NCBI RefSeq assembly: GCF_000426065.1
Contig: NZ_AUEQ01000007.1
Coordinates: 124,001 to 188,000 of the forward strand
Length of the DNA: 64,000 bases
From: Mycobacterium sp. URHD0025
GTDB taxonomy: Bacteria; Actinomycetota; Actinomycetes; Mycobacteriales; Mycobacteriaceae
Reading direction: 5' to 3'
Under the pieces are notes generated by a model. The model searched no databases, was not told the origin of the DNA, and saw only the letters and a list, made by a program, of their open reading frames with translations. Below are positions 61,473 to 64,000 of the stretch, in pieces (the first letter of the stretch is position 1; each line of letters opens with the position of its first letter). A program made the translations under genes and the position numbers.

Positions 61473-64000
61473 ATGGTTCTTCGCGCGAATGGCTCACCGG
61501 AGTCCGCTCAAGACACCGGTGTTGCCCTGGCTCCCGGTGTGCCCGACCGCGCCGCCGTGACGGATGTCGACGGGTTGTTGGCCACCTACCGCCGCTCCAG
61601 GGCCCAGCGGCCGTTGTTCGACGTACGCGACGACGGTTTCGGTGCGGGCTACGACGAGTTGGTCGACAGCTCGGGCGAAGTCAGGCCGACCTGGCGTGAG
61701 CTGGCCGAAGGGGTCGGCGAACGGGGCCGTGACGGGCTGGACAGGCTTCGGGCCATGGTGCGCGGCCTCGTCGACAACGACGGCATCACCTACATCCAGG
61801 TGGACCGCCACGGAGAGGTGGTCACCGACGACGACGGCACCGCGGTGCCGGGCCCCTGGAACCTCGACGCCCTGCCCCTGGTGATCTCGGCGGCAGACTG
61901 GGACTGCCTGGAAGCGGGCCTCGTGCAGCGGTCACGGGTACTCGACGCGGTGCTCACCGACGTGTACGGCGCCCGCCGCTCGATCACCAGCGGGGTCCTG
62001 CCGGCCCGGTTGCTGTTCGCCCACCCCGGATACCTCCGGGCCGCGCGCGGCATCGTGCTCCCCGGACGGCACCAACTGTTCCTGCACGGCTGCGACGTCA
62101 GCCGCGGCGGCGACGGGGCGTTCATGGTGAATGCGGACTGGACACAGGCGCCCTCCGGGGCCGGCTACGCATTGGCCGACCGCCGGGTCATCGCGCACGC
62201 GGCCCCAGACCTGTACGAGCGCATCGGGCCGCGCCCGTGTTCGCCGTGGGCTCAGGCGTTGCGCCTGGCGCTCCTGGACGCGGCTCCCGAGGCCGCCGAT
62301 GAGCCCACGGTCGTGGTGCTCAGTCCGGGCATCCATTCCGAGACCGCCTTCGACCAGGCTTACCTGGCCGGGGTGCTCGGCTTCCCGCTGGTGGAGAGTG
62401 CGGATCTGGTGGTCAGGGACGGCACCGTGTGGATGCGGTCACTGGGCACCCTCAAACGCGTCGATGTGGTGCTGCGTCGGGTCGATGCCGAGTATGTCGA
62501 TCCACTGGACCTGCGTCCTGATTCTCGGCTCGGCGTGACCGGTCTGGTGGAGGCGTTGCGCCGAGGTTCGGTCACGGTGGTGAACACGCTGGGCAGTGGA
62601 ATTTTGGAAAGTCCCGGTCTGGCAAGGTTTTTGCCACAGTTGGCCGAGCTGTTGCTGGATGAGACGCCGCACCTGGCCACCGCCCCGATGTACTGGGGCG
62701 GAATCGACATCGAGCGCTCGCATCTGCTCACCAAGCTGTCGTCACTGCTGATCCGGCCGGTGAACGGCGGCGCCACGATTGTCGGGCCGCTGCTCTCGGC
62801 CGCGGATCGGGACAACCTGGCCGCGCGCATCGAATCGGATCCCGCCCAGTGGGTTGGGCAGGATCTGCCCCAGTTCTCCACCGCACCAACCAATTACCGG
62901 TCAAAGGGATTGTCGGCAGGCAATGTCGGCGTGCGGCTTTTCACCGTGGCCCAGCGCGGCGGCTACGCGCCGATGATCGGTGGACTCGGCTACGTCGTGG
63001 CTCCGGGTGCTGCCGCATACCGGATGAACACCCTTGCCGGAAAAGATGTCTGGGTGCAGACACCGCAACGGGTCACGTCCGAGCGCACCCCGACGATCTC
63101 CGTCGAGCTGGCCTCGCCGGCTGCGGTGCCGAGCCCGACCGGGGCGGTCAGCTCGCCACGTGTGCTCGCCGACCTGTTCTGGATGGGGCGGTACGCGGAG
63201 CGCGCCGAGGGCACCGCGCGGCTGCTGACCGTCACCCGGGAGCGCTACCACGAATACCGCTACCGTCGGGATGTCGACGAAAGCCAGTGTGTTCCGGTGC
63301 TGTTGGCCGCGGTCGGCTCGATGACGGGCACCGACACCGGCGATCGTGCCGATGTCCACGAGATGGTCGCGATCGCGCCGAGCACGCTGTGGTCGGCCAC
63401 CGCCGACCGGCATCGGCCGGGCTCGCTCGCCCAGTCGGTGGAGAGCCTGGGACTGGCGGCCCGGGCGGTTCGTGACCAGATGTCCAACGACACCTGGATG
63501 GTGCTGGCCGGCGTCGAACGTGCGGTGCTGCGATCCTCGGTCACCCCACCCCAGTCGCCCACAGCCGCAGACGGCTATCTCTCCACTGCGCACAGCCGCA
63601 CCTTGGCCGGGATGTTGGCGTTGTCCGGGGTGGCCGCGGAGTCGATGGTGCACGACATCGGCTGGACCATGATGGATCTCGGCAAACGGATCGAGCGGGG
63701 GTTGGCGCTGACCGCGCTGCTGCGGACCACCATGACGACGATGCGCGGCGCCGCGGCCGAGCGTGCGCTGACGGAGTCGTCCCTGGTCGTCTGTGAATCC
63801 TCGGTGATCTATCGGCGGCGTAATCCCGGACAGTTCAGCGTCGCCGCGGTCGCCGAACTGCTGCTCTTCGATGCGGAGAACCCCAGATCGTTGATCTTCC
63901 AGCTGGAGCGCATCCGTTCGGACCTCAAGCCCCTGCCCGGATCATCGGGTTCGTCGCGTGCCGAACGCCTGGTCGACGAACTGGCCATCCGGCTGCGCCG
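61473..64000 (+). CDS. Circularly permuted ATP-grasp/alpha-E domain fusion protein (3' end outside the window)
   Basis: The frame is open from ATG 61473 to the right edge (842 codons). The first part is a circularly permuted ATP-grasp domain: FDVRDDGFGAGYDELVDSSG, LVISAADWDCLEAGLVQRSR, VLTDVYGARR, VVVLSPGIHSETAFDQAYLA, VNTLGSGILESPGLARFLPQ and YRMNTLAGKDVWVQTPQR. From about residue 560 an alpha-E domain begins (PRVLADLFWMGRYAERAEG). In M. tuberculosis the two parts are likewise fused (Rv2567). The family usually sits with transglutaminase-like and proteasome-type peptidase genes and may make or modify peptides. GTG 61539 and 61557 are alternative starts. Confidence 0.88.
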   Translation, partial: MVLRANGSPESAQDTGVALAPGVPDRAAVTDVDGLLATYRRSRAQRPLFDVRDDGFGAGYDELVDSSGEVRPTWRELAEGVGERGRDGLDRLRAMVRGLVDNDGITYIQVDRHGEVVTDDDGTAVPGPWNLDALPLVISAADWDCLEAGLVQRSRVLDAVLTDVYGARRSITSGVLPARLLFAHPGYLRAARGIVLPGRHQLFLHGCDVSRGGDGAFMVNADWTQAPSGAGYALADRRVIAHAAPDLYERIGPRPCSPWAQALRLALLDAAPEAADEPTVVVLSPGIHSETAFDQAYLAGVLGFPLVESADLVVRDGTVWMRSLGTLKRVDVVLRRVDAEYVDPLDLRPDSRLGVTGLVEALRRGSVTVVNTLGSGILESPGLARFLPQLAELLLDETPHLATAPMYWGGIDIERSHLLTKLSSLLIRPVNGGATIVGPLLSAADRDNLAARIESDPAQWVGQDLPQFSTAPTNYRSKGLSAGNVGVRLFTVAQRGGYAPMIGGLGYVVAPGAAAYRMNTLAGKDVWVQTPQRVTSERTPTISVELASPAAVPSPTGAVSSPRVLADLFWMGRYAERAEGTARLLTVTRERYHEYRYRRDVDESQCVPVLLAAVGSMTGTDTGDRADVHEMVAIAPSTLWSATADRHRPGSLAQSVESLGLAARAVRDQMSNDTWMVLAGVERAVLRSSVTPPQSPTAADGYLSTAHSRTLAGMLALSGVAAESMVHDIGWTMMDLGKRIERGLALTALLRTTMTTMRGAAAERALTESSLVVCESSVIYRRRNPGQFSVAAVAELLLFDAENPRSLIFQLERIRSDLKPLPGSSGSSRAERLVDELAIRLR

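Noticed and set aside
1-64000. tRNA, rRNA, CRISPR arrays, insertion sequences, prophage genes and att sites
   Set aside because: No cloverleaf, repeat-spacer pattern, transposase or integrase motif, or flanking direct repeat was recognised by eye. A tRNAscan or repeat search could still find something small.

Overview
The window is high-GC actinobacterial DNA whose gene content and order are typically mycobacterial. It carries yebC, ruvCAB, carboxylic acid reductase (the fadD9 position of M. tuberculosis), gabT, yajC-secD-secF, a lipoprotein, apt, relA, a cyclophilin, a glyoxalase-like hydrolase, hisS, an Rv2578c-type radical SAM gene, aspS and an ATP-grasp/alpha-E fusion. Two mycobacterium-type LexA boxes of the exact form TCGAAC-N4-GTTCGA, a mycofactocin-type SDR, a mycothiol-transferase-like DinB protein and F420-type oxidoreductases fit a fast-growing Mycolicibacterium-like organism. 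The species cannot be named from the sequence alone.

Layout. 1-4159: the end of an unidentified gene, a hydroxyisobutyrate-dehydrogenase/CMD pair, a small membrane protein, yebC, a MarR gene that appears to start at CTG, a perfect palindrome, a 36-residue microprotein coupled to a rhodanese, and an NAD(P)-binding protein. 4224-8613: SOS-controlled ruvCAB, a DUF1304 protein, an SOS-boxed DUF222/HNH gene and an AHSA1 protein. 8655-15954: two tandem carboxylic acid reductases, each behind the same promoter/operator module. 16038-30954: core genes for protein export, purine salvage, the stringent response and tRNA charging. 30969-35738: a complete urtABCDE urea ABC transporter operon with a candidate GlnR site. 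35974-38604: a small secreted protein, an alpha/beta hydrolase and a radical SAM gene with a perfect LexA palindrome over its start codon. 38623-49835: an accessory catabolic region with paired acyl-CoA dehydrogenases, an amidohydrolase, an LLM oxidoreductase, a TesB-like thioesterase, a mycofactocin-type SDR, a flavoprotein monooxygenase, two TetR regulators and an ECF41 sigma factor. 49856-64000: two metallopeptidases, a carboxylesterase, an SRPBCC protein, a ketopantoate reductase, aspS, a deazaflavin nitroreductase-like protein, a thiolase divergent from an HxlR regulator, a DUF389 protein, a GAP/Sap protein and the incomplete ATP-grasp/alpha-E gene.

How the genes work together. ruvCAB, the HNH gene and the radical SAM gene share LexA boxes and should respond together to DNA damage. 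In the accessory region a 12-bp repeat ties one TetR to two transcription units (amidohydrolase-FadE-FadE and LLM-thioesterase). A second TetR heads its own monooxygenase-SDR operon behind a perfect palindrome. Together these enzymes would suit oxidation of an alcohol to a ketone, oxygen insertion and beta-oxidation-like steps on an unknown substrate.

A recurring design is a palindromic operator lying over the -10 element and start codon of an apparently leaderless gene (microprotein, HNH gene, radical SAM gene, TetR at 47870, SRPBCC at 54432). No tRNA, rRNA, CRISPR array, insertion sequence or phage gene was recognised, and no gene-free stretch exceeds 300 bases. All assignments come from reading motifs by eye; no database search was possible.
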